Shown here piece by piece: positions 25,217-35,170 of a DNA stretch of 64,000 nt. The notes below the pieces were generated by a model. The model saw nothing but the letters and a program-made list of their open reading frames with translations, was not told the origin of the DNA and searched no databases. The position numbers and the translations under genes were made by a program. This DNA comes from Paenibacillus sp. sptzw28. Its GTDB lineage: Bacteria > Bacillota > Bacilli > Paenibacillales > Paenibacillaceae. The first letter of the stretch is position 1. Each line of letters begins with the position of its first letter. Location of the stretch: assembly GCF_019550795.1 (NCBI RefSeq), contig NZ_CP080545.1, positions 753,501 through 817,500 on the forward strand. The letters run 5' to 3'.

Positions 25217-26458
25217 ATGGGACAGGGGAAATCAGAAGCGGCTTTCACGGTCGTGCCGGACGGCTCGGTCACAACCCCAAAGGGATTTAAGGCCGGCGGC
25301 TTGCACTGCGGATTGAAAAAAACAACGCGTCACGATCTCGGCGCAATTGTATGTGACGTGCCGGCGGCAGCGGCAGGCGTCTACACGACGAACGTCTTCC
25401 AGGCAGCGCCGATCCAGGTGACGCGCGAGAGCATCGGCGCAGGCGGAGTACTGCGCGCGGTTATCGTGAACAGCGGCAACGCCAATGCCTGCACGGGAAA
25501 ACAGGGCGAGGCCGACGCCTATGAAATGCGCGGCAAATTCGCTGAGGCGATCGGCGTTCCGGCGGAGCACGTCGCAGTAGCCTCCACAGGCGTTATCGGA
25601 GAGCTGCTTAAGATGGACTGCGTGCGGAGCGGTATTGCCGAGCTTCCGGCGAGGCTTGCGGCAACTTATGAAGCGGGCGATGATTTCTGCCAGGCGATTC
25701 TGACGACGGATCTGGTCAAGAAAGAAGTGTGCGTTTCCGTTGAAGTTGACGGCCGGCTTGTTCATGTGGCAGGCGCATCCAAAGGCTCGGGCATGATTCA
25801 TCCCAATATGGCCACTATGCTGGGCTTCGTCACTACGGACGCGGCAATCGGCAGCGAAGCATTGCAGAAGCTGCTGCGCCGGGCGACGGACCTCACTTTT
25901 AATATGATTACGGTTGACGGCGACACGAGCACCAATGACATGCTTGTAGCCATGGCGAGCGGGCTTGCGGGCAACCGCGAGCTGGATGAACGCCATCCGG
26001 ATTGGGCGGCTTTCGCTGATGCCCTCACATATGTATGCGAGGTGCTTGCCAAAGCAATCGCCCGCGACGGCGAAGGCGCGACCAAGCTAATTGAAGTACA
26101 GGTTCGCGGGGCGGTATCGGATGAAGCGGCCCAGGCTATCGCGAAGACTGTTATCGGCTCCTCGCTCGTCAAGTCGGCAGTATTCGGCGCGGACGCCAAC
26201 TGGGGCCGGATTATCGCGGCAGTCGGACGCGCCGGTCAGCCGGTTGATCCTGAGACTGTCGATATCCGGCTGGGCGGCATTGTAACGCTTGAGGCATCGC
26301 GGCCTGTCGCATTTGATGAGGAAGCGGCGCTTGAATATTTGAAAGGCGACACGGTCGTCATTCATGTCGACCTTCATATGGCCGAAGGCGCGGCAACCGC
26401 CTGGGGCTGCGATCTTACTTACGATTATGTCCGTATTAATGCGGCATATCGAACCTGA
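25217..26458 (+). CDS. argJ: Bifunctional glutamate/ornithine acetyltransferase
   Basis: Moves the acetyl group from N-acetylornithine to glutamate, allowing the cyclic arginine route. 413 residues with the self-cleavage site GMIHPNMATMLGF, where the threonine in MATML becomes the N-terminal nucleophile of the beta subunit. VNSGNANACTG and the C-terminal DPNWGRI-like ANWGRII segment are also present. AAGGAGA ribosome site, 40 bases after argC. No separate argA or argE is visible, consistent with the bifunctional enzyme doing both jobs. Confidence 0.97.
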   Translation: MGQGKSEAAFTVVPDGSVTTPKGFKAGGLHCGLKKTTRHDLGAIVCDVPAAAAGVYTTNVFQAAPIQVTRESIGAGGVLRAVIVNSGNANACTGKQGEADAYEMRGKFAEAIGVPAEHVAVASTGVIGELLKMDCVRSGIAELPARLAATYEAGDDFCQAILTTDLVKKEVCVSVEVDGRLVHVAGASKGSGMIHPNMATMLGFVTTDAAIGSEALQKLLRRATDLTFNMITVDGDTSTNDMLVAMASGLAGNRELDERHPDWAAFADALTYVCEVLAKAIARDGEGATKLIEVQVRGAVSDEAAQAIAKTVIGSSLVKSAVFGADANWGRIIAAVGRAGQPVDPETVDIRLGGIVTLEASRPVAFDEEAALEYLKGDTVVIHVDLHMAEGAATAWGCDLTYDYVRINAAYRT

Positions 26459-26565
26459 TAGCTGATCGAACTCTGCCCGCAGCGGGTATTTAACGTGTAT
26501 AACACTCGCGGCATCGGTTAGGCAGACTATAGATGATTGTTATTACGAAGGGGACGGACGGGAAC

Positions 26566-27366
26566 ATGGTGGAACAGCGGTTTGTGATGAAGTGCGGCGG
26601 CAGCACGCTTGCAGCGCTGCCGGATTCATTTTTTGACGATCTGCGCGGGCTGCAGGAGCGGGGCGTCAAGCCCGTCATCGTGCATGGCGGTGGACCGGCG
26701 ATCTCGGAGACGCTGGCTAAGCTCGGCATCGAGAGCGAGTTTGTAAACGGCCTCCGCAAGACTAGCGATGAAGTATTGGATGTTGTCGAGATGGTGCTTG
26801 CCGGGCGCATCAATAAGGAGATCGTCCGCAAAATCCAGCAGAGCGGCGCAAAATCTCTGGGCCTCTCCGGTGTCGACGGACAGCTCATCAAGGCAAAGCC
26901 TGTGGCGAACGCAGCTGAAATCGGTTTTGTCGGCGATGTCACGGACGTCAATGCCGAGGTGATTGAAGGTGTTATGGGTATGGGGTACATACCGGTTATC
27001 GCCCCGATCGGTATCGACGAAGCGGGTCAACGATACAATATTAATGCGGACACGGCGGCAGGTGCCGTCGCATCGCATCTCGGCGTCGAGCGGATGATCG
27101 TGGTCACCGATGTCCCGGGCATTCTTGGGACCGTCGGCGGCGAGAAACGGGTGCTGCCTACGGTAACCATTGAAGAGATTGAAGCAATGATTGCAAGCGG
27201 CGAAATTTACGGTGGAATGATCCCTAAGGTTCGGGCCGCGATTCAATGTATTCAAGGGCGCGTACGCGAGGTTATTATTGTTAACGGCGACGAACCGGGC
27301 GTGCTCAGCAAAGCTGTTCTTGAGAGCGGCATCGGCACCCGAATCGTGCAAGCCAGGCACTTATAG
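26566..27366 (+). CDS. argB: Acetylglutamate kinase
   Basis: Second step of arginine synthesis, phosphorylating N-acetylglutamate. The start at 26566 (MVEQRFVMKCGGS) is chosen over an upstream ATG at 26533 because homologues begin a few residues before the KCGGS phosphate loop; both have only modest ribosome sites. 266 residues: KCGGSTL, VHGGGPAIS (glycine-rich substrate loop), NINADTAAGAVA and TDVPGIL are all in place. 107 bases after argJ. No N-terminal extension of the arginine-inhibited type is visible. Confidence 0.95.
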   Translation: MVEQRFVMKCGGSTLAALPDSFFDDLRGLQERGVKPVIVHGGGPAISETLAKLGIESEFVNGLRKTSDEVLDVVEMVLAGRINKEIVRKIQQSGAKSLGLSGVDGQLIKAKPVANAAEIGFVGDVTDVNAEVIEGVMGMGYIPVIAPIGIDEAGQRYNINADTAAGAVASHLGVERMIVVTDVPGILGTVGGEKRVLPTVTIEEIEAMIASGEIYGGMIPKVRAAIQCIQGRVREVIIVNGDEPGVLSKAVLESGIGTRIVQARHL

Positions 27367-27396
27367 AAACAATCCATAAAAGAGGTGAACCGGGTA

Positions 27397-28632
27397 ATGA
27401 GCGATTTGAACAAAACGGCGGCAGCAGCAGTGGCGGACGGAACTCCAGTGTCAAGCGGAACGGCAGTGAGCGGCGGCAGCTCGCTTTTCCCCACGTATGC
27501 CAGGTATCCGATTGCGCTTGCTAAAGGCGAGGGCAGCTGGCTTTGGGACGATAAAGGCAATAAATATTTGGACTTTATGTGCGGGCTCGCCGTAACCAAT
27601 CTGGGCCATGCGCCTCAAGGTGTGAAGGAAGCACTGGTGAAGCAGCTTGACGAGCTTTGGCACGTATCGAATCTGTTCCACATTCCGAACCAGGAGGAAG
27701 CGGCGAGGCTGTTAACCGATAACAGCTGTGCGGATGCGGTATTCTTCTGCAATTCAGGCGCGGAAGCAAACGAAGCGGCGATCAAGCTGGCCCGCCGTTA
27801 TCATCAGAAGGTAAAGGGTAACGGACGCTGCGAAATCATTACATTCGCGCAATCTTTCCACGGCCGGACACTAGCCACGCTCACGGCAACCGGACAGGAG
27901 AAGGTCAAGGAAGGTTTCGGCCCGCTGCCGGAAGGCTTCACTTATATTCCGCTGCATGACATAGAAGCGCTTGAATCGGCTGTCTCGGATAAGACGGCGG
28001 CGATCATGCTGGAGATGGTTCAGGCCGAAGGAGGCGTGATTCCGGTCGATCCCGGTTTTGTCCGCCACATCGCCAAGCTTTGCAAAGAACAGGGTCTGCT
28101 TCTGATTATTGATGAAATTCAGACGGGAATGGGGCGTACGGGCAAGCTGTTCGCATTTGAACACTACGGTATCGAGCCCGATATTTTCACACTCGCCAAA
28201 GCGCTCGGAAGCGGCTTCCCCGTAGGCGCAATGCTTGCAAAAGAACATCTGATAGAGGCGTTCAGCCCGGGAAGTCACGGCTCGACATTCGGCGGCACAC
28301 CGATCGCTGCCGCAGTGGTGAAGGCGACCGTCGAGACGATCGTTGGCGGGAAGCTGCCGGAACGCGCAGCAGAGAACGGCGAATACTTAATGGGGCAGCT
28401 TCGCGAAAAGCTGGCCGGAAATCCCCTGGTCCAGGAAATTCGGGGCAAGGGACTGATGGTCGGTATCGTATGTGCTCAGCCCGTCGCTAATATAATCGCA
28501 GAAGGACAGAATCGCGGCCTGTTGGTTGTAAGTGCGGGGCCGAACGTCATTCGTCTGTTACCGAACCTGCTTGTCACGCGCGAGGAAATCGACCAAGCGG
28601 TTGCGACCCTTGCCTCCATTATTAAGGAGTAA
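27397..28632 (+). CDS. argD: Acetylornithine aminotransferase
   Basis: PLP enzyme converting N-acetylglutamate semialdehyde to N-acetylornithine. ATG 27397 is preferred (AGAGGTGA 8 bases upstream); the GTG at 27385 is inside that site. 411 residues with an alanine/serine-rich N-terminal stretch of about 35 residues that lies before the usual fold, then GAEANEAAIKLARRY, LIIDEIQTGMGRTG and the PLP lysine in FTLAKALGSGFPVG. Class-III aminotransferase family, following argB by 30 bases. Confidence 0.95.
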   Translation: MSDLNKTAAAAVADGTPVSSGTAVSGGSSLFPTYARYPIALAKGEGSWLWDDKGNKYLDFMCGLAVTNLGHAPQGVKEALVKQLDELWHVSNLFHIPNQEEAARLLTDNSCADAVFFCNSGAEANEAAIKLARRYHQKVKGNGRCEIITFAQSFHGRTLATLTATGQEKVKEGFGPLPEGFTYIPLHDIEALESAVSDKTAAIMLEMVQAEGGVIPVDPGFVRHIAKLCKEQGLLLIIDEIQTGMGRTGKLFAFEHYGIEPDIFTLAKALGSGFPVGAMLAKEHLIEAFSPGSHGSTFGGTPIAAAVVKATVETIVGGKLPERAAENGEYLMGQLREKLAGNPLVQEIRGKGLMVGIVCAQPVANIIAEGQNRGLLVVSAGPNVIRLLPNLLVTREEIDQAVATLASIIKE

Positions 28633-28676
28633 TCGGTGAGACGGCATAATTCCAGTAAGAGAGGGGAGAACAATCC

Positions 28677-29633
28677 ATGCAGCAAGCAATAAATCAAGAG
28701 CTGGCCGTGAATCTCAAAGGGCGCGACTTTATCGCTCTTGCCGACTATGAGCCGGCGGAAGTGCGTTACCTGGTCGACCTTGCCATCGAACTTAAAAAGA
28801 AGCAAAAGGCGGGTGAAATCTACCATCCGCTGCAGGGCAAAACGCTCGGCATGATTTTTGAAAAATCATCCACCCGCACCCGGGTGTCGTTCGAAGTGGG
28901 CATGTACCAGCTGGGCGGCCATGCTCTGTTCTTAAGCCGCAACGATTTGCAAATCGGCCGCGGCGAAACGGTATCGGATACGGCGCAGACGCTTTCCCGT
29001 TACCTTGACGGCATTATGATCCGCACATTCGCTCACCGTACCGTGATCGAGCTGGCGCGCGGAGCGACTATACCGGTGATTAACGGACTGACCGATGCAT
29101 CCCACCCGTGCCAGGCGCTCGCCGATTATCAGACGGTGCTTGAGCATAAAGGCCGCCTCGAGGGGCTGAAAATCGCCTACATCGGAGACGGGAACAACAT
29201 GGTCCACTCCCTGCTGATGGGCGCGGCGAAGCTGGGCATGCACATGTCCGTAGCGACGCCTGAAGGTTACGATCCGGATGAGGAAATCGTGCGCCTGACG
29301 AAGGATAACGCGTCCGTCACCGGCTCGCGCATCCATATTTGCCGCGACCCGAAAGAAGCGGTTGCCGATGCAGATATCATCTACACGGATGTCTGGGCGA
29401 GCATGGGCTTTGAAGCGGAGCAGAAGGAACGCGAGATCGCCTTTGCGGACTATCAGGTTAACGAAGAGCTGGTCAAATATGCGAAGAGCGACTTCCTGTT
29501 CATGCACTGCCTGCCTGCGCATCGCGGCGAAGAAGTGAGCGAGGGGATCATCGACGGTAACCACTCGATCATTTTCGATCAGGCGGAAAACCGCCTGCAC
29601 GCACAGAAAGCGATAATGGCAGCGATAATGTAA
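28677..29633 (+). CDS. argF: Ornithine carbamoyltransferase
   Basis: Makes citrulline from ornithine and carbamoyl phosphate. 318 residues: carbamoyl-phosphate loop STRTRVSFEVGM, the HPCQALADYQT segment, and the ornithine-binding FMHCLPAHRGEEV motif near 270. GAGGGGAG ribosome site, 44 bases after argD. carAB is not in this window, so carbamoyl phosphate must come from elsewhere. Anabolic rather than catabolic use is inferred from the operon. Confidence 0.97.
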   Translation: MQQAINQELAVNLKGRDFIALADYEPAEVRYLVDLAIELKKKQKAGEIYHPLQGKTLGMIFEKSSTRTRVSFEVGMYQLGGHALFLSRNDLQIGRGETVSDTAQTLSRYLDGIMIRTFAHRTVIELARGATIPVINGLTDASHPCQALADYQTVLEHKGRLEGLKIAYIGDGNNMVHSLLMGAAKLGMHMSVATPEGYDPDEEIVRLTKDNASVTGSRIHICRDPKEAVADADIIYTDVWASMGFEAEQKEREIAFADYQVNEELVKYAKSDFLFMHCLPAHRGEEVSEGIIDGNHSIIFDQAENRLHAQKAIMAAIM

Positions 29634-29657
29634 CGATCGCGCCTTCATGGCAGCGTT

Positions 29658-29675
29658 TATGCTAATATATTCAGC
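29658..29675. promoter_or_regulatory. Weak ARG-box-like palindrome between argF and argG
   Basis: TATGCTAATATATTCAGC keeps one perfect half-site (ATTCA) of the ARG box and three mismatches in the other. It overlaps TATATT (29666-29671). Could be an internal control site or chance. Confidence 0.3.
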
Positions 29676-29717
29676 GGCATTGAGCCGACATCTTTCTTAC
29701 AAGGAGCAAGAGAATCG

Positions 29718-30956
29718 ATGGCGAAGGAAAAAATCGTACTGGCATACTCGGGCGGTCTTGACACGTCCGTTATTTTAAAATGGCTGAAGGAAACGTATGA
29801 TGCGGAAATCATCGCATTCACCGCGGACATCGGCCAGAAGGACGAACTCGACGGCTTGGAGGCCAAGGCGCTGGCGACCGGCGCATCGAAAGTATATATC
29901 GACGACCTGCGCGACGAGTTCGCGCAGGACTTTATCTATCCGATGTTCCAGGCCGGCGCGTTGTATGAAGGACAATACCTGCTCGGCACATCGATAGCCC
30001 GTCCGCTTATCGCGAAGCGTATGGTGGACATTGCGCGCGCCGAAGGCGCGACTGCGATTGCTCACGGCGCAACAGGGAAAGGCAACGATCAGGTGCGTTT
30101 CGAATTGACGGCGGCGGCCCTCGCTCCGGATATTCAAGTGATTGCTCCATGGCGCAGCGAAGAATTCCGCGAACAGTTCCCGGGCCGCGCGGAAATGATC
30201 GCTTACGCCGAGAAGCATAACATTCCGGTCCAGGCATCAGCGGCAAAGCCGTATTCGATGGACCGCAACCTGCTGCATATCAGCTTTGAAAGCGGCATGC
30301 TCGAGGATCCTTGGTTCGATCCGAGTGCGGAATCGAACAAGGATATGTTCGTACTGAGCGTATCCCCGGAGGATGCTCCGGACAAGCCGGAATACATCGA
30401 GCTGACGTTTGAAGCGGGCAACTGCACAGCTGTGAACGGCGAGACGCTGAGCCCGCTCGCGGTTATGGAGAAGCTCAACGAACTTGGCGGCAAGCATGGC
30501 ATCGGCCGAGTCGACATGGTGGAGAACCGCTTTGTCGGCATGAAGAGCCGCGGCGTATACGAGACGCCGGGCGGCTCGATCCTGTTCACCGCGCATCGCA
30601 AGATGGAATCGCTCACGATGGACCGTGAAGTGATGCATCTGCGGGACTCACTGATCGCGAAGTACGCATCGCTCGTGTACAACGGCTTTTGGTTCGCTCC
30701 GGAGCGGCTTGCCATGCAGGCGCTCGTCACCGAGAGCCAGAAGAACGTCAGCGGCGTTGTCCGGCTGAAGCTGTACAAAGGCAATATCATCGGCGCCGGC
30801 GTGAAAAGCCCTGTCAGCTTGTACAACCCTGACATCGCGACGATGGAAGCCGATCCGTCCAAGGCGTATGATCAAGGCGACGCTACGGGCTTTATCCGCC
30901 TCAACGCCCTGCGTCTGAAAGTATCGTCGGGTGTGGAGCAGAGCCGAAAACAATAA
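29718..30956 (+). CDS. argG: Argininosuccinate synthase
   Basis: ATP-dependent joining of citrulline and aspartate. 412 residues with the N-type ATP pyrophosphatase loop [14 protein letters not shown] near the start, the citrulline-binding [14 protein letters not shown] segment, and [18 protein letters not shown] 8 bases before ATG; 84 bases after argF, a gap that holds a weak ARG-box-like site. Family length is normal. Confidence 0.98.
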   Translation: MAKEKIVLAYSGGLDTSVILKWLKETYDAEIIAFTADIGQKDELDGLEAKALATGASKVYIDDLRDEFAQDFIYPMFQAGALYEGQYLLGTSIARPLIAKRMVDIARAEGATAIAHGATGKGNDQVRFELTAAALAPDIQVIAPWRSEEFREQFPGRAEMIAYAEKHNIPVQASAAKPYSMDRNLLHISFESGMLEDPWFDPSAESNKDMFVLSVSPEDAPDKPEYIELTFEAGNCTAVNGETLSPLAVMEKLNELGGKHGIGRVDMVENRFVGMKSRGVYETPGGSILFTAHRKMESLTMDREVMHLRDSLIAKYASLVYNGFWFAPERLAMQALVTESQKNVSGVVRLKLYKGNIIGAGVKSPVSLYNPDIATMEADPSKAYDQGDATGFIRLNALRLKVSSGVEQSRKQ

Positions 30957-30988
30957 TCATAATCAACTGGGAACGGCCGCGCACGGGT

Positions 30989-31015
30989 CGGGCTATTTGC
31001 CTAAAAAATAGCCCG
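30989..31015. repeat. Hairpin between argG and argH
   Basis: Core stem CGGGCTATTT (30989-30998) with AAATAGCCCG (31006-31015), perfect 10 bp, extendable with mismatches on both sides. No T-tract follows, so it is more likely an mRNA stability or processing element than a terminator. Confidence 0.5.
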
Positions 31016-31069
31016 GCCTGCGTGCGTTCATTCGAAACAGCGCGATAAGCAAAAAGGAGTGTACCGTCA

Positions 31070-32485
31070 GTGAGCAAATTATGGGGAGGCCGGTTTACCA
31101 AAAAAACCGACCAGCTGGTAGAGGAATATACGGCGTCGATCATGTTTGACAAGGAGCTTGCCGAGGAGGATATCCAGGGAAGCTTGGCCCATGTCACGAT
31201 GCTGGGCAAGCAGGGGATACTGCCTGCCGATGACGTCGAGAAGATCAAGGACGGCCTATACCGCGTCATGCAGCGCATTCACCGCGGCGACATCGAATTT
31301 TCGATTTCGGATGAAGATATCCATATGAACATTGAAAAAACGCTAATCGACGACATAGGGCCGGTCGGAGGTAAGCTTCATACCGGGCGCAGCCGAAATG
31401 ACCAGGTCGCGACGGATATGCATTTGTATCTTCGCAAGCGGGTCGTGGAATTCGTCGATTTGCTGCATAAGCTTCAGTCGGCGCTGGTGGAGCAGGCGAA
31501 AGCGAATCTGGATACGATTCTGCCGGGGTATACGCATTTGCAGCGGGCGCAGCCAATCTTGTTCGCTCATCATATGATGGCGTATGTGTCCATGTTTGCG
31601 CGTGATGCCGAGCGCCTGCAGGACAGCTACAAGCGGATCAACATGCTGCCGCTCGGCGCCGGCGCGCTTGCGGGGACCACGTTCCCGATCGACCGCCATT
31701 TTGTGGCGAGCCAGCTGAAGTTTGACCGTGTCTATGAGAACAGCCTCGATGCGGTGAGCGACCGCGATTTTATTCTTGAGTTTCTGTCTCATGCATCGAT
31801 AATCATGATGCACCTGTCGCGCCTTAGCGAGGAGCTGATCATGTGGTCAAGCACCGAATTCCATTTCGTCGAGCTTGACGATGCCTTCTGCACGGGCAGC
31901 AGCATTATGCCGCAGAAGAAAAACCCGGACGTCCCCGAGCTTGTGCGCGGCAAAACCGGGCGGGTATACGGCAACCTGATCGGCCTGCTGACGGTGCTGA
32001 AATCGCTGCCGCTGGCGTACAACAAGGACATGCAGGAGGACAAGGAAGGCATGTTCGATACCGTTCGGACGCTGCAGGGAGCCCTTCAACTGTTCGCGCC
32101 GATGATAGCCACGATGAAGGTGAACAAGGACCGGATGCGCCAAGCGGTCAATCAGGATTTCTCCAACGCCACGGATATCGCCGATTTCCTTGTCGGCAAA
32201 GGGCTGCCGTTCCGTCAAGCGCACGAAGTGATTGGCAAGACGGTTCTGTACTGCATCCAGCAAAACAAATATTTGCTCGATCTGACGCTGGATGAGTTCA
32301 AACAATTCTCGGATTTGTTCGATGAGCGTATTTATGATGTGCTCCAACCGGAGCAGGTTGTGAATGCCCGCAACGTGTATGGGGGCACCGCCCGCGTCCA
32401 GGTGGCGGAAGCGATCGCACGGGCTGAACGGGAGCTTGAGCAGACTTCCGTTTGGACGGCTGAATACAGCGAGCGCAGCCGCTAA
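31070..32485 (+). CDS. argH: Argininosuccinate lyase
   Basis: Last step, releasing arginine and fumarate. 471 residues, GTG start after AAAAAGGAG. Opening [49 protein letters not shown] and the fumarase-superfamily signature [12 protein letters not shown] (catalytic serine loop) are all present. It completes the pathway from glutamate to arginine apart from carbamoyl phosphate, and is followed by a two-way terminator. Confidence 0.98.
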   Translation: MSKLWGGRFTKKTDQLVEEYTASIMFDKELAEEDIQGSLAHVTMLGKQGILPADDVEKIKDGLYRVMQRIHRGDIEFSISDEDIHMNIEKTLIDDIGPVGGKLHTGRSRNDQVATDMHLYLRKRVVEFVDLLHKLQSALVEQAKANLDTILPGYTHLQRAQPILFAHHMMAYVSMFARDAERLQDSYKRINMLPLGAGALAGTTFPIDRHFVASQLKFDRVYENSLDAVSDRDFILEFLSHASIIMMHLSRLSEELIMWSSTEFHFVELDDAFCTGSSIMPQKKNPDVPELVRGKTGRVYGNLIGLLTVLKSLPLAYNKDMQEDKEGMFDTVRTLQGALQLFAPMIATMKVNKDRMRQAVNQDFSNATDIADFLVGKGLPFRQAHEVIGKTVLYCIQQNKYLLDLTLDEFKQFSDLFDERIYDVLQPEQVVNARNVYGGTARVQVAEAIARAERELEQTSVWTAEYSERSR

Positions 32486-32548
32486 TAAGCTGCACTCAGG
32501 GACGAAGCCGCGCTTATATACTTGATTACGTCCCGAATGTTCCAGCAA

Positions 32549-32607
32549 AAAAGGCTGCACCTTAAATGTCCTGCCGGTAACGGCAGCAGACCAAGGTGCA
32601 GCCTTTT
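32549..32607. terminator. Bidirectional terminator between argH and vanW-family gene
   Basis: 15-bp perfect outer stem (32549-32563 with 32593-32607) enclosing a second hairpin CTGCCG-GTAA-CGGCAG (32571-32586). A-rich on the left, T-rich on the right; serves convergent transcripts. Confidence 0.88.
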
Positions 32608-32663
32608 CCTGTCTTATTACTGCCGGCCGGAATTGCAATGCTATATCCGGCGGCTCCAAGCTA

Positions 32664-34190
32664 TTACTCCGATACGCCATCCTCGAGCAGCTCGCTGCCT
32701 TTAGAATCGTCCTTGAGGTTATCCCCGTCTGGACGGCCCGGCCCGACGCCGTAAACGGACGGCTGCGCCTTATACGTATCGCGCGAAAGCCGCTCGCGCG
32801 AAATCGTCTTACCGCCCTTCGTCATTGTGCGATAAGTCTCGACAATGTAACCCGGCTTGCCTGTGGTCAGCAGCAAGCGGCCACCGGCCGGAACCGCTGA
32901 GGAAGGCACTTCCTTAACCGGCGGATCGATGACCTTAACGGTCTTCGACTCAATCCTGTAGCTCACATCACGCGGCATCGTGCCAAACAGCTTTATCGTG
33001 AGCTTGCCGCCGCTGGTTACGGTTCGAATAATCAGGTGCTTGCCGGTCGTATTTTTGAAACGGAAATTGATCGCGCCTTCGGCGAAAGTCGCATCCTGGC
33101 CTTTCGGCATATAAGAGACAGGCAGCGAATGGTTACGCCGCTCCACGATATTAAGACCCGCGAGCAGCGCCGCATTGTAGAGCGTGCTGGAAACTTGGCA
33201 GATGCCACCTCCGATGCCCGGCACCAGCTCGCCGTTAAGAATGACCGGCGCCTGTCGGTAGCCGTACTTCTGCCGTGTCAGCGAAATGACCTTGCGGTAG
33301 TCGAATACCTCGCCGGGTGCAAGATCCCAGTCGTTCAACGTTCTTGCGGTCATACTCACGTTATAAGCGCGGCCGGCCCCGCTTGTACTGAAATCCGTCG
33401 TGAACGAAGTTATTTTTCGCTCGATGCCTTCATTCTTCAATTGCTCCAGCGTGACATCGGGATGGACGACGCGAAGCGCGAGAGGCAGTGTTATTCCGTT
33501 ACCCGCTCCACCAGTGGATGAATCCGGAGCCCCAACCGCTCCTCCCCATTCTTCAGGGATAGAAGCCTCTACCATTTGCTGCGCCTTGGCAAACAGCTTG
33601 TCGAGATCAAGCCTGAACGCATCGACATGAGGCTGATACACCACTTTATCATCCGCAGTAATCGAGCGCACTGCATTAGTCGGATTGTCGGCGTCAATCC
33701 ACCCCCACTGCCCCCGTACTTTCGCTGCAAAAACCTCTTTGTTCCAGCGTACTTGGATAACGAGTTTCTGAGGAAACTCCCAGCGGTACTTCGCTCTCTC
33801 CCAGACACTGCCTTCCCGAAGCCCGCTTAGGGCGTAAGCCGCACCTGTCGTATCCACAGTTAAACCGAGCTCGCCCAGCGTCCATGTCTTCTTCTGCCTG
33901 TCCGCTAAATTTGCCTCAATCGTAAGCGGCAGCTTCGTGAGCTTTGCGGTTTTTTGTTCAAGCTCCTTCAATGCAGCATCGATCTTGTTGCCGCCGACGT
34001 CAATCGCCGCGTTGTTTCTAAGCACGACTTCTCCTCTGGTCCCGGTTCCCCCTGCATCGGGGCCAACTACGAGCGCCACACCCTTCGGAACCGTGTCGCG
34101 CGCTGCGTAAATCCAGACATAACCCCAACCGATGGAGCCTGCCAGCATAATTGCTGAGATAAGAATCAATGCGATATGAAAACGTTTCAT
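32664..34190 (-). CDS. VanW-family protein with G5 domain
   Basis: Membrane-anchored extracellular protein of uncertain role in peptidoglycan biology. Start MKRFHIALIL at 34190 is preferred because AGAGGT lies about 10 bases ahead; an ATG two codons earlier is too near. 508 residues: one signal-anchor helix (about 5-27), a peptidoglycan-binding-4-like region (about 60-200), a VanW domain (about 285-400; GEVFDYRKVISLTRQKYGY, GGGICQVSSTLYNAALLAGL, RRNHSLPVSYMP), and a G5-like beta domain (about 400-470), then a disordered tail. It is alone on the minus strand between the arg operon and ftsE. VanW was named from a vancomycin cluster but most members have no proven resistance role. Confidence 0.9.
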   Translation of the reverse strand: MKRFHIALILISAIMLAGSIGWGYVWIYAARDTVPKGVALVVGPDAGGTGTRGEVVLRNNAAIDVGGNKIDAALKELEQKTAKLTKLPLTIEANLADRQKKTWTLGELGLTVDTTGAAYALSGLREGSVWERAKYRWEFPQKLVIQVRWNKEVFAAKVRGQWGWIDADNPTNAVRSITADDKVVYQPHVDAFRLDLDKLFAKAQQMVEASIPEEWGGAVGAPDSSTGGAGNGITLPLALRVVHPDVTLEQLKNEGIERKITSFTTDFSTSGAGRAYNVSMTARTLNDWDLAPGEVFDYRKVISLTRQKYGYRQAPVILNGELVPGIGGGICQVSSTLYNAALLAGLNIVERRNHSLPVSYMPKGQDATFAEGAINFRFKNTTGKHLIIRTVTSGGKLTIKLFGTMPRDVSYRIESKTVKVIDPPVKEVPSSAVPAGGRLLLTTGKPGYIVETYRTMTKGGKTISRERLSRDTYKAQPSVYGVGPGRPDGDNLKDDSKGSELLEDGVSE

Positions 34191-34483
34191 GTCCATAATC
34201 ACCTCTGATCTGCGATTCCTACATGTATATGCGATAGAAACGGCTTTTTTCCTGCGGATTTTCAAACGAGCCGCTTAAGTTCGAAAAAATAACGGAACAG
34301 CCTCGAAGCGGCCATTTTCCGTAAAACACGAACGTTTGTCGAAAATAATGCAAATCCGGGACGAAAGTGACGCTTTGACACATCATGAAAATTATGAAAA
34401 ATGCAGAAATCGGGGCTTTGGTAGAGGATTTGATGCATTTATGTCGAATGAATAAAAGCTGACTATCAACAGGATGTGATAAT
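34191..34483. other. Divergent intergenic region vanW-family / ftsE
   Basis: 293 bases with divergent genes on each side. A perfect TTGACA at 34375-34380 has no acceptable -10 at the right distance; TTGATG (34432-34437) with TAAAAG 17 bases later is a weak alternative for ftsE. No convincing structure. Confidence 0.4.
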
Positions 34484-35170
34484 GTGATCGAATTGCAAGA
34501 CGTCTGGAAAACGTACGTGGACGGCACTCATGCGCTTCGCGGCGTTTCCGTTTGTATAGACCGCAATGAATTTGTTTATTTGGTCGGTCCGTCCGGCGCA
34601 GGAAAATCGACATTCATGAAGCTGATCTACCGCGAAGAAATTCCCACGAAGGGGCAAATCTCCGTCAACGGCTTTAATATCGGCAAACTGAAACCGCGCA
34701 AAATCCCGTTTGTCAGACGGAATATCGGCGTTATTTTTCAGGATTACCGGCTTCTTCCGAAGCTCACGGCCTATGAGAATATCGCTTTCGCGATGGAAGT
34801 CATCGAGGCGCCGCGCCGGGTCATCAGGAAACGGACGATGGAGGTACTGGAGCTGATCGGCCTCAAAAACAAGCAGAACAGTCTCCCCCAGCAGCTGTCC
34901 GGCGGCGAGCAGCAGCGTGTGGCTATCGCCCGCGCCATCGTCAACAATCCAGCGGTTATCGTGGCGGATGAACCTACCGGCAACCTCGATCCCGAGACAT
35001 CATGGGGCATTATGAATCTGCTTGAAGAGATTAATTTCCGGGGAACGACGATCGTTATGGCTACCCATAACAGGGAAATCGTCAACACGCTCCGCAAACG
35101 CGTCATCGCCATCGAGAACGGCATCATTGCGCGCGATGAAGCGAGAGGGGAGTACGGCTATGAAATTTAG
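34484..35170 (+). CDS. ftsE: Cell division ATP-binding protein FtsE
   Basis: ABC-type ATPase that, with FtsX, switches on a cell-wall hydrolase. GTG start. 228 residues: Walker [14 protein letters not shown] (near 36-48), Q-loop, signature [15 protein letters not shown], Walker [13 protein letters not shown], and H-loop MATHNREIV. The last 11 bases overlap the ftsX start, so the two are made together. Upstream gene is divergent, so the ftsEX-M23 group has its own promoter. Confidence 0.97.
   Translation: MIELQDVWKTYVDGTHALRGVSVCIDRNEFVYLVGPSGAGKSTFMKLIYREEIPTKGQISVNGFNIGKLKPRKIPFVRRNIGVIFQDYRLLPKLTAYENIAFAMEVIEAPRRVIRKRTMEVLELIGLKNKQNSLPQQLSGGEQQRVAIARAIVNNPAVIVADEPTGNLDPETSWGIMNLLEEINFRGTTIVMATHNREIVNTLRKRVIAIENGIIARDEARGEYGYEI

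Noticed and set aside
34375..34403. Perfect TTGACA upstream of ftsE
   Set aside because: The hexamer at 16-18 bases is AAAATG or similar; no usable -10.
35022..35159. Extended ftsX start inside ftsE
   Set aside because: ATG 35160 has a strong ribosome site, overlaps the ftsE stop in the usual way, and matches the FtsX N-terminus.
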